In this document: one piece after another, positions 31,235-44,321 of the stretch | Position numbering within the stretch: position 1 is the stretch's first letter | How the letters are laid out: each line of letters starts with the position of its first letter | NCBI GenBank assembly: GCA_037127315.1 | Contig: JBBBDQ010000310.1 | Span: forward strand, 5,710,001 to 5,774,000 | Direction of reading: 5' to 3' | DNA length: 64,000 bases | DNA from: Ascarosepion bandense | Lineage: Eukaryota > Mollusca > Cephalopoda > Sepiida > Sepiidae | Notes under the pieces: model-generated | What the model was told of the DNA's origin: nothing | Databases searched by the model: none | The model's input: the letters and a program-made list of their open reading frames with translations, nothing else | Translations under genes and position numbers: made by a program

Positions 31235-31790
31235 ATCAAATAAGGATGGCAACCTTCTCGGCTGATACGAAGTGGATAAACTAGATTGAATCTATAGCTA
31301 GGTCAGCTGCTAAGAAAGTTGGTTCACTGTGACGTGCTAGACAGATTTTCTCTCCAAAATTCATCTTAAATATCTATAAGTTTACCATTAGCCCATGCTT
31401 AACATATTACTGCGTATATGGCCTGGCGTTCTTCTTATATAGAGATTCTTGATAAATTTAAAGAAGAATTATTATTTGTTCCGATCTTGCGACTCGGATT
31501 CAGTCATTTTCCTACCACCGTAAAGTTGCTTCTCTGTGCATCTTGTATAAACATTTTTATCGCAACAGTTCTGATGACATTGGAGAGGCGACGAGATCCC
31601 ACCAATTGCGTTGGCTAGATGTAGCCGTAACTTCTATACTAACAGTTTTTTCCATGCACTTCTAGCGAGTGGAACTCTCTTCCGACTCCATGCTTTCCAG
31701 TTAACTTTTTTCTTGCTCCTTTGTAATGTTTCTGTTTTCTAATTCTTACACATTCAGTAATTCTTTGTGTAATAACGTCTGTAGAGAAAA
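31235..31790 (+). mobile_element. CR1/Jockey-like LINE, C-terminal RT and 3' part
   Basis: Runs parallel to the copy at 10125. It has 'gctgctaagaaagttggttc' (Ala-Ala-Lys-Lys-Val-Gly-Ser) and an Ile-Tyr-Lys-Phe-Thr piece near 31375. It also has a 'cttctctgtgcatcttgtat' region equivalent to the conserved SLCxFYKYFHG stretch, and a Trp-Asn-Ser-like 'agtggaactctcttcc'. Multiple frameshifts. Confidence 0.7.
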
Positions 31791-32009
31791 CCATTTACTT
31801 GGATGAGTTTTAGAAATTTTTACGGCAAAATCTATTCCTAACGTTTTTTTCTCGATCTGGGAGAATTCTACAAAGCTGATACATGTATTCTTGATACATT
31901 GCAGGGGATGAACCAAATTTTTAAAGAATCCGGGAAAATGATAAGAACAAACAGACAAAGTGTTTATTTCACTTTTATTAAAGCTTCACCAGAGAATGAG
32001 ATAGACAGC

Positions 32010-32011
<2 letters not shown>

Positions 32012-32086
<75 letters not shown>
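32012..32086. repeat. (CA)n microsatellite
   Basis: About 37 units. Confidence 0.95.
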
Positions 32087-32090
<4 letters not shown>

Positions 32091-32149
32091 TTGAGACATG
32101 CTACGTGTTGTTTTTAACGCTGTCCCACGTTTTCTTCGTTTGCTAAAAT

Positions 32150-32470
32150 GACCTGCCCTGTCTACAAAATAATTTGTTTGTTTATAAATTTACATGTCAA
32201 TGCAACGTTGACTACATAGGACGGACCAATCAGCGACTTGAAACGAATATTGCACAACATATGCTTGGCAATATCAGACACCTGCAATACGCAGACTGTA
32301 CATGATTCCACGATAGGTCAACTCTTTTTAGATAATCCATTGTGTAAGTATAAATACGTGGATTCATGGTTTTCTATTTTGGACAAAGCACGGTCGGCTA
32401 AGCATCTGCACACCTTAGAGGCAGTATACATTAAATTGCACTGACCGTGTTTGTGTCGACATAAGCAGAA
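32150..32470 (+). mobile_element. PLE fragment, second lineage (GIY-YIG)
   Basis: The plus strand, in two frames, encodes YKFTCQCNVDYIGRTNQRLE, IAQHM and, after a shift, HTLEAVYIKLH followed by CRHKQKFIRSL. The order Cys-x-Cys, YIGRT, a conserved His and a LEA-x-x-I-K end matches the GIY-YIG endonuclease of PLEs. The YIGRT sequence differs from the TTTTLSRR lineage at 22950 and 57.9 kb. Stops and a shift show decay. Confidence 0.7.
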
Positions 32471-32645
32471 ATTTATTCGTTCTCTTTTTTGTGTTTTTTT
32501 TTTCTGTTTGCCGTTTCTTCCCTCTTTTTAACTCTTTTAAATAATAAGTTCTATTTTAATCGTATTTTTAACATTGCGGAGTGCGAGTGGTAAATTGCCG
32601 CAATCTTATATTTCTTTAATTTCGAGCATGTGCGTTGTTTGTCTT

Positions 32646-33170
32646 TGATTAACTTTTGTTTACAAATGATCAAATGGCCGATTTTAACTATTTAACTCAA
32701 AACGATAAAAAAGCTGAGATTCCAATCAATATAATTTCAGAGTATTTTGCTTACTGGAGTATATTAAAAACAGTCAAACGTGATCAAATATGCAGATTAT
32801 GCCAGGAGGGAAAATTGGCCATTACGTTGTTTCTTGACAAAAATTAATTACTAAATGATAGAACAGAAATTCTGTCCAAGTGTAACCATACCAAAAAATA
32901 CCTACTAGGATCACATAATCATGGATGAAAGTGTTCTAAGAACTTTAAGTAACTTCTAATTTTGAAAATTACGCATTCATAAAAGATCCTTATGATGTGA
33001 GCGTTCGAAAAATGGTAAAATCAGTTTGTCTGAAGACACCGAAAGGTAGAAACCTAAGTCGCGAAATAACTCTTTTCTAAATGAAAAATATTCAAAAGTT
33101 CTACAATATAATTGTATTGAACACATTGTAATGCAACTGTGTACTGGTCTAATTTAATTATGACAAAAAA
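32646..33170 (+). mobile_element. PLE fragment (Neptune-like): endonuclease end and tail
   Basis: The frame at 32656-32847 ends SILKTVKRDQICRLCQEGKL. After a stop it continues LLNDRTEILSKCNHTKKYLL. It is the sister of the minus-strand copy at 2565-2935. The hammerhead-like block follows at 33030, and after it the same 'ttcaaaagttctacaatata' tail and an A run near 33167. Confidence 0.75.
33030..33055 (+). other. Hammerhead-like core in PLE tail
   Basis: CTGAAGA, C-ACC-GAAA-GGT-A, GAAAC. Identical core to 3066-3093. Confidence 0.4.
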
Positions 33171-33174
33171 AAAA

Positions 33175-33413
33175 AAATTAAAAATAGCTATATATATATA
33201 TATAAAGATAGATAGTATTGAGTTGTGATGTTGCTTAGTGCTAAGATTGTTGTTTTTTTTTAGTGGTTTACCAACAAAAAGATATTTTAGTAAGCAGATT
33301 TTTTATTGGAAAAAAATGAAAAAGCCCTGAGAACTGCGGACATCATAATGGTGCCTTTACGAAACTTCGAAGTCGGCACGACTCTGCTCAAAGAGACAAA
33401 CTTCACTACATTA

Positions 33414-33460
<47 letters not shown>

Positions 33461-34610
33461 CTAATTTGCCACATGGATATAAACAATGGCCAATTTGACA
33501 CGAATATGGTTGTTGTAAATAGTGTTCTCGTGTTTGTTTTTGATTTTACTTTCCCGTTACTGCAAATATTGCTGCCTAGAAATGAGACGCCAGGAGATTA
33601 TAATCTGTTCTATGTGGGAATATTTCTTTGCGTCTTTTATATGACGCAGTTCAACTGACTGTGTTTGAACAACTTCATTTACAAAAGTAAGTGACCAAAT
33701 TCAGAGACATTTTTAGACGGGAAAAATCGTTATTCTTCAGATATTATGTTCTTTTTTTCTGTTTTAATTTTCATAAAAAGGGGCAAATATATCAAAGACA
33801 CGTGGTATTCGCTGCGCTAAATAACATAATTAAGATACAGGTAAAAGATGTGATAAAATTTAAACGTTAAATCTTTGAAGTCTTCGGGAAATGTGCTTAT
33901 GTTATATAAACCTTCTAAGACGTATATTTTTTTCTGGAAAACACTATATCTATTTGTGTGGAAGCCATGTTGTCTGGATCAATCAATGACAATTAGACAA
34001 ATGTTGCTGAAACGAGGATCGGCGCTTATTAATTCTGAAATAAAAACCGCTAACGAAAATTAAACTTCATATATTCAGCGGTTTTCATTGCGACCGCCAT
34101 GACAATTATTCTCAAACGACGATTAAACTTCTCTAATCATAAATCACTTTGTCGGGGACCACTCAACCCGACTTCTTTACAAAAATCAGTTTCACATAAT
34201 CATTGCATCATCTTCTTCTTCATCTTTTATGTCTCTTTCGTCATCCTCGTCAGCGACAACAAATAATCTGCAACAAACACCTCTTTCGAAAACAATAGAA
34301 CCGAGCCCAAATGTAAATAAAATATATTCTATTTTTATTTTTCATACAAAGACATCTTCGGTGACATGCCATGGGTTAGAAGGTTGTTTGGCATCACCCC
34401 TCCCACATCAGAGAGAATCGATTTCACTCAACCGTACGCTTCGACGGTTGTGATCTGACTCATGCAAAATCAAAATTGCAATTACTACTGAAAATGTTCT
34501 ATCTGCTTAAAGTTATTTCCGCGCCATTGACACCTATCTTCCGGTACAAACCTGAATCTGGGGTAAGAGTTGACATTTGACCTTGGAAACAAAATAAAAA
34601 TCCCAATTCG
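33175..34610. other. Unannotated AT-rich stretch with (AT)n
   Basis: (AT)n at 33419-33456. The short frames here (61-74 residues) show no domains. Confidence 0.45.
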
Positions 34611-34673
34611 AAAATATTTCCCCTGGCTGACATTTTTCAACAAAATATTTTCGCCTGGCTGACATTTTTTAAC
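34611..34673. repeat. 32-bp tandem duplication
   Basis: Two units, 'aaaatattt', 'cctggctgacattttt', 'aac', at 34611 and 34642. Confidence 0.8.
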
Positions 34674-34679
34674 AAAACA

Positions 34680-37080
34680 CATTTCACTCAAACTTCAAAA
34701 TATATGCGTCACTAAACGCAAATAAACTTCATTGCAAAATATTTCATATTGCTTAAAAGTATCGTCAACAAATATTTAACACTTAAATATCAGCGAGAAC
34801 TAGTTTTAAATTAGTAAACCCATGAAAATATTTTATTGTTACATAATTTCTTTGTAGTGGAATTTACATTATCTATAACAAGAAAAGGCATATTCAGGGT
34901 CTTTGCAGTAAAAGATTAATTATGACAATCAGAATTTATAGTAGAACTGATAGAATTTATTTAAAAACAAAAATGTCGGATAAGAAACACCAAAACGAAA
35001 AGCAAAAAAAAAAAAAAATTGAGAAAGAAAAATATTTATAGAAACTAGAAACGAAAACAAATTCCGGAAAATAAATAGAAAATATTTGACACAAACATGA
35101 TTGTGAAGAGGCTATCTGAATAGAGCAATAGAATTTCTATCACTCGCGAAAAACATTGTTGAAATACGCTATATTATATATGATTTTACAGATAAAATGA
35201 ATAAAGCTATAACTAACCCATATTATACAAAAATCTGACATGGCTTCCGAGACAGAATAAACATGACAGAGGCGGTGAGCTGGTCCATTAAAAATGTGAA
35301 AATGATTGTGATTTAGCAATTAAATTCCACGTTATACAAATAAACCCCAATCCAGTATATAATCCATTATAAACAGCATAAATAACAAAATTCTCTCGGA
35401 TAAAAAAATATCATTAAATCCGCACAAAAATTCAAGGCTTCAGTCCAGATGTGGCAGCAATACACCATATGTTGCCCTGATTTGGCTTTGTAAAGATAGC
35501 GCAGTGGTTCCCAAATAATTTTGTGGAGTCGCATTTTTGGAATGCAAATTTGCTCGCGCTCCACTAAATTTTATGTTATATAATGTACATTTAAAAATAA
35601 TAGACAGACAGGAGAGTTAATGGGCGATAACCGCGGATTCACAGTCAGTATATTATCGTTGATAACTCTCTCCCCCAATTTGCGTACCCTCGTTACTGTA
35701 TTCTTAATACTGGATATAATGTAAAAATATTACAATGATAAAATCGGTCAGTTATTTACAACTATATATAGTGGGCTAGATAGCATGAGCTAGATCATGG
35801 CAGCCTTAGATATACTGAGGAGTACAGTTTAGATTTGCCATCACTTGATGTCTAATAAAATCCATGAAATTACTATCACTTTTATAAAATTAAATGATTA
35901 ATAATAGTATTTATAATAATTTTAAAAATAGGAAAAGCAAGACAGAAGACCAATAATAAAAATAATGATAATAATGACAATGCATATAGTTGGATTCAAC
36001 ATATTTGTATTAAAGTATAACCATTCATTATTATTATCATTTTGATCTGAACCTGTGTTTAAAATTTTAATTATTATTGTTGTTCATTTTACTTTTCGAT
36101 AAAAAAACATTTTCCGAGTTAGGTATAAAAAAGAGAAATGACACGACGAAGATGATGGCATTTGAAGTTAAGCCGAGCCACTCAAGTGTCTCGGATAATG
36201 AGTGAATGCTGCTCAACCGTCAGACGTGAACAAGGATCAAAGAACATACATAAATCATGAAGGGGGAAAAAAGAAACGGTGAAAAGTAGTTAAAGAAATC
36301 CAAGAATACGACGAAAAATATTAATGATAGATTAAGTGAAAAAAAAAAATTAAGATATCGTTTTAACCCCGAATTTCTTTTTTTATTTGATATTACGAAA
36401 TTATCCAGAAGAAATTATTGATTTAGTTGAATTCTAATTTTTACTTTTTGTACAGGTTATGTTTTTCTTGAGCGTGTCATGTTTTCTATTGCTTTTTAGA
36501 AATTTGTCAAGAAACGATAACTTTTAAAAACCAAATCGCAGAGCAAATGACTTATGCAATTCGCATTAACCGCAGCTATTAAACATGTTTATTTTTTTAA
36601 GTAACGTTTCGTTTTATACGTTATTGAATAGAATTAAATATGAAAATTTGCATAGACAATTCAAACGATATCCGATATGCTAATTGCAACATAAATGTAT
36701 TCTGTAAAATTGTTTATCATATTGTTAATAGAGAAGGTTTAACAAGACCAGTCTTTAGTGTTATGACTTCATTCATATTTTTATAGGCTGTATGCTGTAA
36801 CAAGAACTATCTGTACTGGTAAGGCATACTGAAAACATGCGATTGTAATTGGTTCTTAGCGAGCTTACTTGTGTTTTGCTCTTTGTGTCGATAAAAATTA
36901 ACTAAATCTTAACAGACTCCATCATGTTCAACACACATTTGCACTTGCACAAAAGAACAAAAACAATGAAAACAGCAAAACAATGATGTGACTATATTAA
37001 ATGTTTATATAATATCTACACAACTATTGGCTTTGTTAATGCTACGATAATACTACTTAATGATTGCTGGCACCAAGTGA
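34680..37080. other. Long unannotated AT-rich stretch
   Basis: The only suggestive item is 'cagtggttcccaaa' at about 35502, which resembles the end of some hAT transposons, but no matching opposite end was found. No gene recognised. Confidence 0.35.
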
Positions 37081-37083
37081 AAC

Positions 37084-37185
37084 ATTTTTTAAATCATTTC
37101 ACTCCAAGTAAGGCGGTAATGTCATTAGTACGCGGGGGTGGGGGTCAGGGAATGAAAGTGAAAGAAAAAACCGAGAAAAGGAGAA
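37084..37185 (-). mobile_element. CR1-like LINE 3' terminus, left part of a split element
   Basis: Plus-strand 'aaatcatttcactccaagta' and 'gtaatgtcattagtacgcgg' are the reverse complement of the family's 3' end (compare 11371, 40063, 45613). The rest of the element resumes at 38245, beyond an RTE insertion. Confidence 0.75.
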
Positions 37186-38244
37186 ATGTGGAAATGCTAG
37201 GCAACCTCGACATTTTCGGCAAAGACATAAGAATAATCAAGAATCTCTACTGGCAGCAAACGGCCTGCATACGGACAGGTAACGACCTCAGTAGATACAC
37301 AAAGATAGAAAAAGGCGTAAGACAAGGAGGTGTCTTTTCACCGGATTTGTTCAACCTATGCAGCGAGAATATTTTGAGGACCCTAGATGACACACCAGGA
37401 TTTGTTATTGGAGGCCACAACCTGAACAACATAAGATACGCGGACGATACTGTACTGATTGCGGACACGGAAAGGAAACTGCAAGATCTCATACAGAAAG
37501 TAGCGGTGGAGAGTGACAAGAAGGGACTACAAATAAATTTTAAGAAAACTGAGTGCATGGTCATCAGCAAAAGATACAACCCAAAATGCCAAATACAGGT
37601 GGGGGATAACAGAATCAAACAAGTCCAAGAATTTAAGTACCTAGGAAGTGTTCTAACAGGAGATGGAAAGTGCGACACGGAGATCCGAAGGCGAATTGGC
37701 ATGGCAAAGGACGCGTTCCAGAAGATGAGCAAAATACTAACACACAGGAAGCTCTCAATAGAAACGAAGAAAAGAGTGCTAGACTGCTACGTGATGTCAG
37801 TTCTTCAATACGGCTGTGAATGCTGGACAATATCATCGAAAATGAGGACAAAACTGGAAGCGGCCGAAATGTGGTTCTCCAGAAGGATGCTACGTATATC
37901 GTGGACTGAGCATACAAGCAACGACGAAGTGTTAGAAAGAATGGCAACAAAAAGGAAATTGATGCTGAGCATCAGGAAGAGACAACTGAAGTTCCTGGGA
38001 CATGCAATGAGGAAGGAGAGCCTGGAGAACCTGATACTGACTGGACAGATAGAAGGAAGGAGAGACAGAGGAAGGCAGCGAATAACATATTTGCAGGGTC
38101 TGATCAGGTGAATGACGGAACGGGGGTTGCCAGGAGCAACAGGAGCAAACATACTAAGAGCCACAAGGGATAGGGAGACGTGGAGACCCATGATCGCCTA
38201 CGTCCTGAATGGACAGGGCACATAGAAGAAGAAGAAGAGGGAAG
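37186..38244 (+). pseudogene. RTE-like LINE reverse transcriptase, 5'-truncated, one nonsense change
   Basis: The longest coding remnant in the window. The frame (open from 37077, with the first ~37 codons belonging to the LINE it sits in) carries DIRIIKNLYWQQTACIRT, KGVRQGGVFSPDLFN, the catalytic RYADDTVLIADTE (YADD at 37437-37448), and the VQEFKYLGSVLTGDG block. The C-terminal half has KRVLDCYVMSVLQYG, ISWTEHTSNDEVLERM and KFLGHAMRKE. The end GRRDRGRQR leads to TGA at 38109-38111, where relatives would read Trp (TGG). The frame then stays open through TRDRETWRPMIAYVLNG to TAG at 38223-38225. A GAA-rich tail ends it. Endonuclease and N-terminus are missing. Confidence 0.85.
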
Positions 38245-38905
38245 GATAAAAGATGAACAAATTTCAGGAAGACAGAAGATGGTGATTGACGTTTCATTTA
38301 AATTTTTGAAGATTGTAGTTACCAGGGAAGCAAATAAATGGAAAGAAGTTACCCAGGTGGGACGTGCCGGATCAGAAACTGTTAGAGTAGAAGTGACGGC
38401 TGCATTTAGCTATTTCAACAGTAAAAATGTGGGACCTAGATGCCAATCTAGCAGCATGCTTAAATTAATGTGTTCGCGACATCAAGAAACAAAGCTCCTT
38501 AGAGCAGTTGCCATGAAATATATGTAGAAAAAACAGAGGGAAGTCACGTCCCGTTGGTGAGAAAGTGAGTGAATTCGAGACGCTAAATTAGAATCGATTA
38601 GATTACAGATTCCTGTTCAGATTTTGTTAAGAATTTCGAGATGTACAACAGGAGCATCAGGATAGATATATAAACAGTATTTAATGCATGGACGACAAAA
38701 ATTTATTGCATAACACAGTGACTCAACTTTCCTTGCAATAAATGCAGTTATTGATTCGATAATGTCGCTCCACTTCAGTTTGGCGGAAAAGGTGAGGCCA
38801 AGAGGATGCAATGTGTTGCTCTCCTGGAATCAAGATTTCTGCTATGATTATAAAAGACAGAAAAGGTTCTCTGATGCATATTTACATACCGTATTTTCTT
38901 GTGCA
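38245..38905 (-). mobile_element. CR1/Jockey-like LINE, C-terminal RT, right part of a split element
   Basis: The minus strand encodes LGLTFSAKLKWSDIIESI, then ARKVESLCYA, and toward the left the remains of the last domain and 3' UTR. It continues the element whose 3' terminus is at 37084-37185. The 115-residue plus-strand frame at 38180-38527 is antisense to it. Confidence 0.75.
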
Positions 38906-38909
38906 TATT

Positions 38910-40055
38910 TTGAGAAATTTTGAACAAAAATTAAAGGGCCAAAAGGGGTTGTATTATACACAAGTAGACGTTTTTAAAAAATTTACTCAGTTTAAAAATC
39001 ACTTATGTGAAATAGCAAGATTGCAAATACACTCATAACAATGGATAAAAAACAAAAAGTAGGCAGGTATTTGATTTGTCAACAATATTGGTTTTTTGCC
39101 AATCGGCATAATTGAACGTCTTTTGTTTCAAAGACAGGACATTCACAGAGATTGATTGAAAAATTAAACGGAATACACAATATCAGCCATGTTTTGATAA
39201 CATTAATCTCAAAACAAACGTCTAGCTTCTGTATAAATTTTATACTCTTTTTTGAGTATTTTCTATTCTTTCCATGCTGTGAGGATGTTGTTTCATATTC
39301 CTCTGTTTTTGTTGACAAAAAGTATCCTGTTTGAAAAGTCAAAGAATCCGAGAAAACTAAAACAATACAAAATCGATAGATAAACAACGCCGACAATTAT
39401 ATCTCTAAATAGTGTACACTGCTACTTGTAATTTTAAATCACAAAATATTGCAACAATTTATATGGTTACGACGTTGAGACTGTAATTGGTAATATGGTA
39501 CAACTTTAAAAAACGTTTCTGTTAATTAAACTCAAAATATAAATTCACTCCAAAATAAAAAGAATTTATATTTACTAAAATTCACACCAAATTCTCTCAG
39601 AGCGAGGCCATTCTATTGTATCCCAGTTGCATTGACCTTTGCGATCGCCTCAAATGTGTGCGACTCGAAATATTTCTGAGTGTTGCGTCTCATTCCCTGC
39701 TCACTATAATAAACAAGACATAAAACAAAATTTTTCATTCTTTTTTAAATTGTAAAAAATTCCTTGTTCATCGAATCTCATCTACACTTATGAAATGGAA
39801 ATACCTCCCTGATTTTTGGTATATTTTTTTCATTTTGAGTGTTGGAATTGTAGCAAGGCAAACTAAAAATGTTGACATAAAATTTATAATTTCTCAATTG
39901 TGCCAAAACTTTCATGAAAAAAGAAAAGAAAAAAAAAAACAGAAACCAAGCAAATATCCAATCATCCCAAGAGATAATAAATTTTAAGTTAAAATTTGTT
40001 TTTTTATTAAATTTTTAGCACTCATTTGAAATTATAAATTTTATATGAAAATTTG
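38910..40055. other. Unannotated AT-rich stretch
   Basis: No recognised element. Several frames of 60-105 residues on both strands overlap each other and show no domains. Confidence 0.35.
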
Positions 40056-40059
40056 TTTA

Positions 40060-41290
40060 GCTTGCTTTCCACAACTCATTTCACTCGAAGCAAGCCAGCA
40101 CTGCCACTGGTACGCAAGGGGTTACAGAGAGAGGAAAGAAAAAAGGAAAAAGGAAAAAGAAAAAAACAGTACAGGCGATGTCAAAGAAAAAATAAGAGAG
40201 AGGAGAAAGATAAGAAGGTAAAAGATGGCAATTGTCCTTGCGCTTAAATCTGTGTAGCTATCAGCGAAGCAAAAATAAGACAGTGCTAGAAACAAACATA
40301 GTGAAGGAGTGGCGGTTACATTTGGCCATTTTGACGATAAAAGGGTGGGACCTAGTTGCCAATCCAGTTAAACTAGTAAATTCATGGGCAGAACCAGGGA
40401 AACCATTAGAGCAGAAACCGTGAAAATACCGATTACATTGCAGATTCTCCTTTGGACTTTGTCGAGAACCCCGAGATGAATAGCAGAAACACCCGACCAG
40501 ATATTCAATGCATAGACTAATCGTTGATTTATAAATGTGCAAAATGGATTTTTATGAGAAAAACTTCCTTGCTCGGCACAGTGACCCAACCTTCTTATAT
40601 GTAGCTATTAATTCGATGTATTCATTCCACTTATCGGCTGAGAGAGTGCGGCCGAAGAGGCACAGTGTATTACTTTCTGGGAGACTATCGTGATCCATAC
40701 TGATGGAAGGTAGGAAAGGTTCTCTATGGTGGTTAAAGAAAAGCAGCTTTGTTTTGGAAGCATTAAAATTTTCAAGCCATTTCTTACCCCAGTCTATCTT
40801 TTAGAGGTCTTTTTCAAGAGCAGAAGCGAGGTTTACTTTGACAACCCAAACAGTTTTTATATTGAGACAGTAGTAAATGGTAGTGTCATCTGCATAGATG
40901 CCTACTAGGGAATTGACTATATCAGGAAGATTATTGATGGATATCAGGAACCTAGGATAGAGCCTTGAGAGGCACCCTCTTTCACATAAAAGAATTTGGA
41001 AGCATGCCCATTTAGAACGACCATCACTTTTTGATTTGACAGGAACGATTTTATTAAATCGAACAATTGTCCAATTATACCGTAGCCCTGTTGTTTGCGC
41101 AGAAGGCCAGCATGCCAAACCCTGTTAAACGCTTTCGTGATATCCAAGGCAACAGCTGGAGCTTCGCATTTTTTATTAAGGACCTTATAAATGTATTCGG
41201 TGATGATCGTTAGCACATCAGCGGTAGACCTGGTGAAGCGGAAGCTATACTGCTTGTCAGAGAATAAGTTGTTGGATGTGAGATGCTGAA
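40060..41290 (-). pseudogene. CR1/Jockey-like LINE reverse transcriptase, longest copy
   Basis: Minus strand, N to C from right to left. It reads LTSNNLFSDKQYSFRFTRST, VALDITKAFNRVWHAGLL (first catalytic Asp region), then EGASQGSILGS. A frame shift follows, then GIYADDTTIYYCLN (YADD at 40885-40896), FNASKTKLLFFN, KVGSLCRARKFF, VLDKVQRRICNVIG, and a deletion of about 75 bases that removes the usual SHRRxVASLCLFYKYF stretch. The rest continues as FHGFCSNGFPGSAHEF and VKMAKCNRHS. The 3' terminus is at 40063-40125. Upstream coding is lost at a (TG)n(AC)n tract. Two shifts and the deletion make it inactive. Confidence 0.8.
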
Positions 41291-41306
41291 TGTGTGTGTG
41301 TGTGTG

Positions 41307-41350
<44 letters not shown>
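41291..41350. repeat. Palindromic (TG)n(AC)n microsatellite
   Basis: Eight TG units, then GA, then about 18 AC units. The two halves are complementary and could form a hairpin. It marks the 5' break of the LINE. Confidence 0.9.
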
Positions 41351-41351
<1 letters not shown>

Positions 41352-41485
41352 TATGACGATAAAAGCTATTTTTTTAGCGGAGAACCATATTTTAATAGAC
41401 GCTGTGTTTTTAAACAATATTTTAGATATATCTAATGTTCAGGACGGCAGACAAAATAAACTATTGTTAAAAAATTAAGGGTATC

Positions 41486-41567
41486 AAACATGGATATCCA
41501 CTACAAAATCATCAAACATGGATACCCACTACAAAATAACGCTATATATATATATATATATATATAT
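41486..41567. repeat. 28-bp tandem duplication plus (TA)n
   Basis: 'atcaaacatggata-cccact' occurs twice (41486 and 41514), followed by (TA)n at 41543-41567. Confidence 0.8.
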
Positions 41568-41569
41568 TA

Positions 41570-43515
41570 AGATACGAGCAATTGTTCGAATAAATATATA
41601 ATAGTATAATGATTATTACTTGGCATGCAAACATTTGAGAGCAGCTATAAATATTGAATTCATTATTAAATCAGTTAAAAGTGATAAAAGTGAAAAGAAA
41701 AGTTTCATCAGTAGATAAATTGATAATTTGCTTAGATGACACTTTCCGGGGCTACTTCTGTTTCTTGTAAACTTCGAGAACGTTAACAGGAGAAAACGTT
41801 AAATCCTGCTGAATTGCAAATACAACAACAGAAAACATTGAACAAATGGTAAATTGCATTTATCTGTCATTTTACATATGAATCTATGAAACTTCCGAGT
41901 TTGTATTTTCGTCAATCTTCTCTCTTTCACTCACACCAATCTTCAGATATATGTAGAGTCGATAACTGCATCACTTTTCACTAAATTTTTCATCAGGTGC
42001 CAAGTGTGTAGAGCTCGAAGTATGTTTCCCCTATTAGGAGAGGTTAATAATAGAACTGGTTGAACCTACCTACACATCCACAAACCTTGGCAAAAGCGGA
42101 CAAGTAGATATTTAATGAGTAAGTTAGACAAAAAATGGCAAACCGTATTGTACTGATCAGAAATTTGACAATTGATCTGGAGTGGTTTGAACGCCTTGAG
42201 TGTGGAATCATGGCAGTGATAGATTGTCTTTGTTTAAATCTTAATATAAGAGCAAATATCGTGCGAAAATGCGTCTGTAGAGAAATCATGATAGGTTTCT
42301 CACCCAGATTCCTTTGCGCGCCGTAGTTTCAGTAGCGAGGGACAAGCAGTCATACTGAGATGATAAACAGCCAACGCATTGACATCCTTTCTCTCTATCA
42401 CTTTCTTGCTTGTACTTCCCCCAAGAAACGATTTCTACCATATTTCAGCTGTAACAAAGATTTTTAAAAAAGCCGACGAAAATTTTCTGTCATTGCTTCA
42501 GTGAGTGATGCAGTGTTGGGTCCCTAACGAGGAGCAGCCGACAAACCATCACAATCCAGAGATGACAAGCAAAGAAACAATTGTATGCACACATATTCTC
42601 TTAAATCAACATAACGAATTTATGTAATTACAATTCGAAGTATTTTAGATAATATACTGTTCTCGCAAACTATTGTGAGTGAACTTGATTCTAACCCCGA
42701 TTTCTTTTACAAATACACACAGAAGAATGTAACACGATTGAAACTGCTGTAAAAAGTATTCAGTCATTACGTCTGTTCAATAAAATAAACGAGTAAATTA
42801 CAATGACAATATTAAAGTAAACAGAATTCAGTCTGGCACAAGAACATGGTAATGCAAGTGAATAAATCTAGCACCATATTGACTAATGAATTAAGTTGAT
42901 TATTCTTCGCGTACCACGTGAATAACTTCAGAATTTGTTCGACAATGTCGTAATTAAAAGTCATATTATTGAAGTTTTCAATAATAATGAACAGCACAAT
43001 TTTATTAATTTGCAATGTTTACCAGGAAGTCAAACGTGAAAAGATAATATTAGTAAAGGGAGGCCTCTATTGGATACGATCGTTAGAATGTATTTTTAAC
43101 AGAGAATAAACTGAACATTTATGAGAAACTAATAAAAATTTAAAGCCAATTCTGTTGACGGCTTATCTTTAAAATGGGAAAATTAATAAAAATTACAATA
43201 AACTGTTTAATCGATAAGAATACCTTTCGGTAAAAGTAATAGACAATTTTAAACAATTTTGCAACCCAAAGAACTCCAGGGCAGAACCCACTATTCGGTT
43301 CAATCCAGTCAAAATGTAACTCTTGAATAATAAAAAAAAAATCAAAAAAATCAAAAATAAAAAACTCAGAAGTTATTAGAAGATACTTAGAACTTAAAGC
43401 CATTTTTTGTAGTTGGGGATTGTTTGGCGCTAAAAGAGAAAAAAATTAAAATTATCAAATAATACGAAAATTTTCTTAGAAGCAACAACAAAAAAAGTTT
43501 CAAAATACTATGTAA
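41570..43515. other. Unannotated AT-rich stretch
   Basis: No gene, RNA or repeat relationship recognised. Confidence 0.35.
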
Positions 43516-43519
43516 CATC

Positions 43520-43905
43520 AATAGCAGAGAACGCTGGACAGTTTTTAAAGCTAAAAAGGAGGTAACAGTGACGAGATTCTATAGAAAGACCCTGGTAAAA
43601 CCATGAACGATGTATGTGAACAACGAGGAATTCTTAAGAAAAATGTAGACAAAAAAGTAATTTCTATTTATAATAAGAAGGATATGTTTGAAATTTATCG
43701 GATAATTCTGAGGAAGAGTGCTTGGATAATTTAATACTCAGAAAACATACTAAATTCAAGGAAGACAGAAAAATACAGCGACTCTCCTAGCTAAGGAGAT
43801 TTTGTAAATGGATGACAGAGCGAGGACCAGGAGATATAGTAAGAGGAAAAACATTACTTAGAACTGCAAAGGATAGAAAGTTGTGGAGAGCTATGACCTC
43901 TACTA
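43520..43905 (+). mobile_element. RTE-like LINE, 3' fragment, highly degenerate
   Basis: The plus strand keeps scattered similarity to the RTE C-terminus: 'gagaacgctggacagt', 'gagattctatagaaag' and 'gaggaattcttaagaaaaat'. Near the end it keeps KWMTERGPGDIVRGKTLLRT followed by KDRKLWRAM. The intact Trp at KWMTERG supports the view that the 37-kb copy has a Trp-to-stop change. Confidence 0.65.
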
Positions 43906-44320
43906 GCCTGCATTTGGTGGCATAGATATTGTGAGTTCAATCACTAGGTCGGATATTAAAGTCTTAGACTCAGTGGAAGTAAGATTAAGAATATCTGTGC
44001 AGCATGATTAAAAAAAAACACGAAAAAACATATCTATAGACATGGAAAGCGGAACGAGAAAAACGTCTATGATCTTAGATTAAATAAAGTGTTCAGTTCG
44101 AAATTCTGTGAAGGTTACCTGGATGAATAGTCACCTAACGATGACCGTTGGATATAACGACCGAGATTTTGTGATATTAATAACAAAGGTGAAGACATTA
44201 GGCAAAATGTATATAACGTAAATAAGTATTCTATATTGATTTCGTTTTGTCTATCATGATGTCTGGAGTTAAAAAGATATAAATTTAAATTGTGATATAT
44301 GCCTTTTCATTGCAGGAAAT
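43906..44320. other. Unannotated stretch
   Basis: Nothing recognised. Confidence 0.35.
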
Positions 44321-44321
44321 G

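Noticed and set aside
35500..35580. hAT transposon end ('cagtggttcccaaa')
   Set aside because: No matching inverted end and no 8-bp duplication found; a single short match is not enough.
37247..38191. Several minus-strand frames of 105-161 residues
   Set aside because: They are antisense shadows of the plus-strand RTE frame at 37186-38225.
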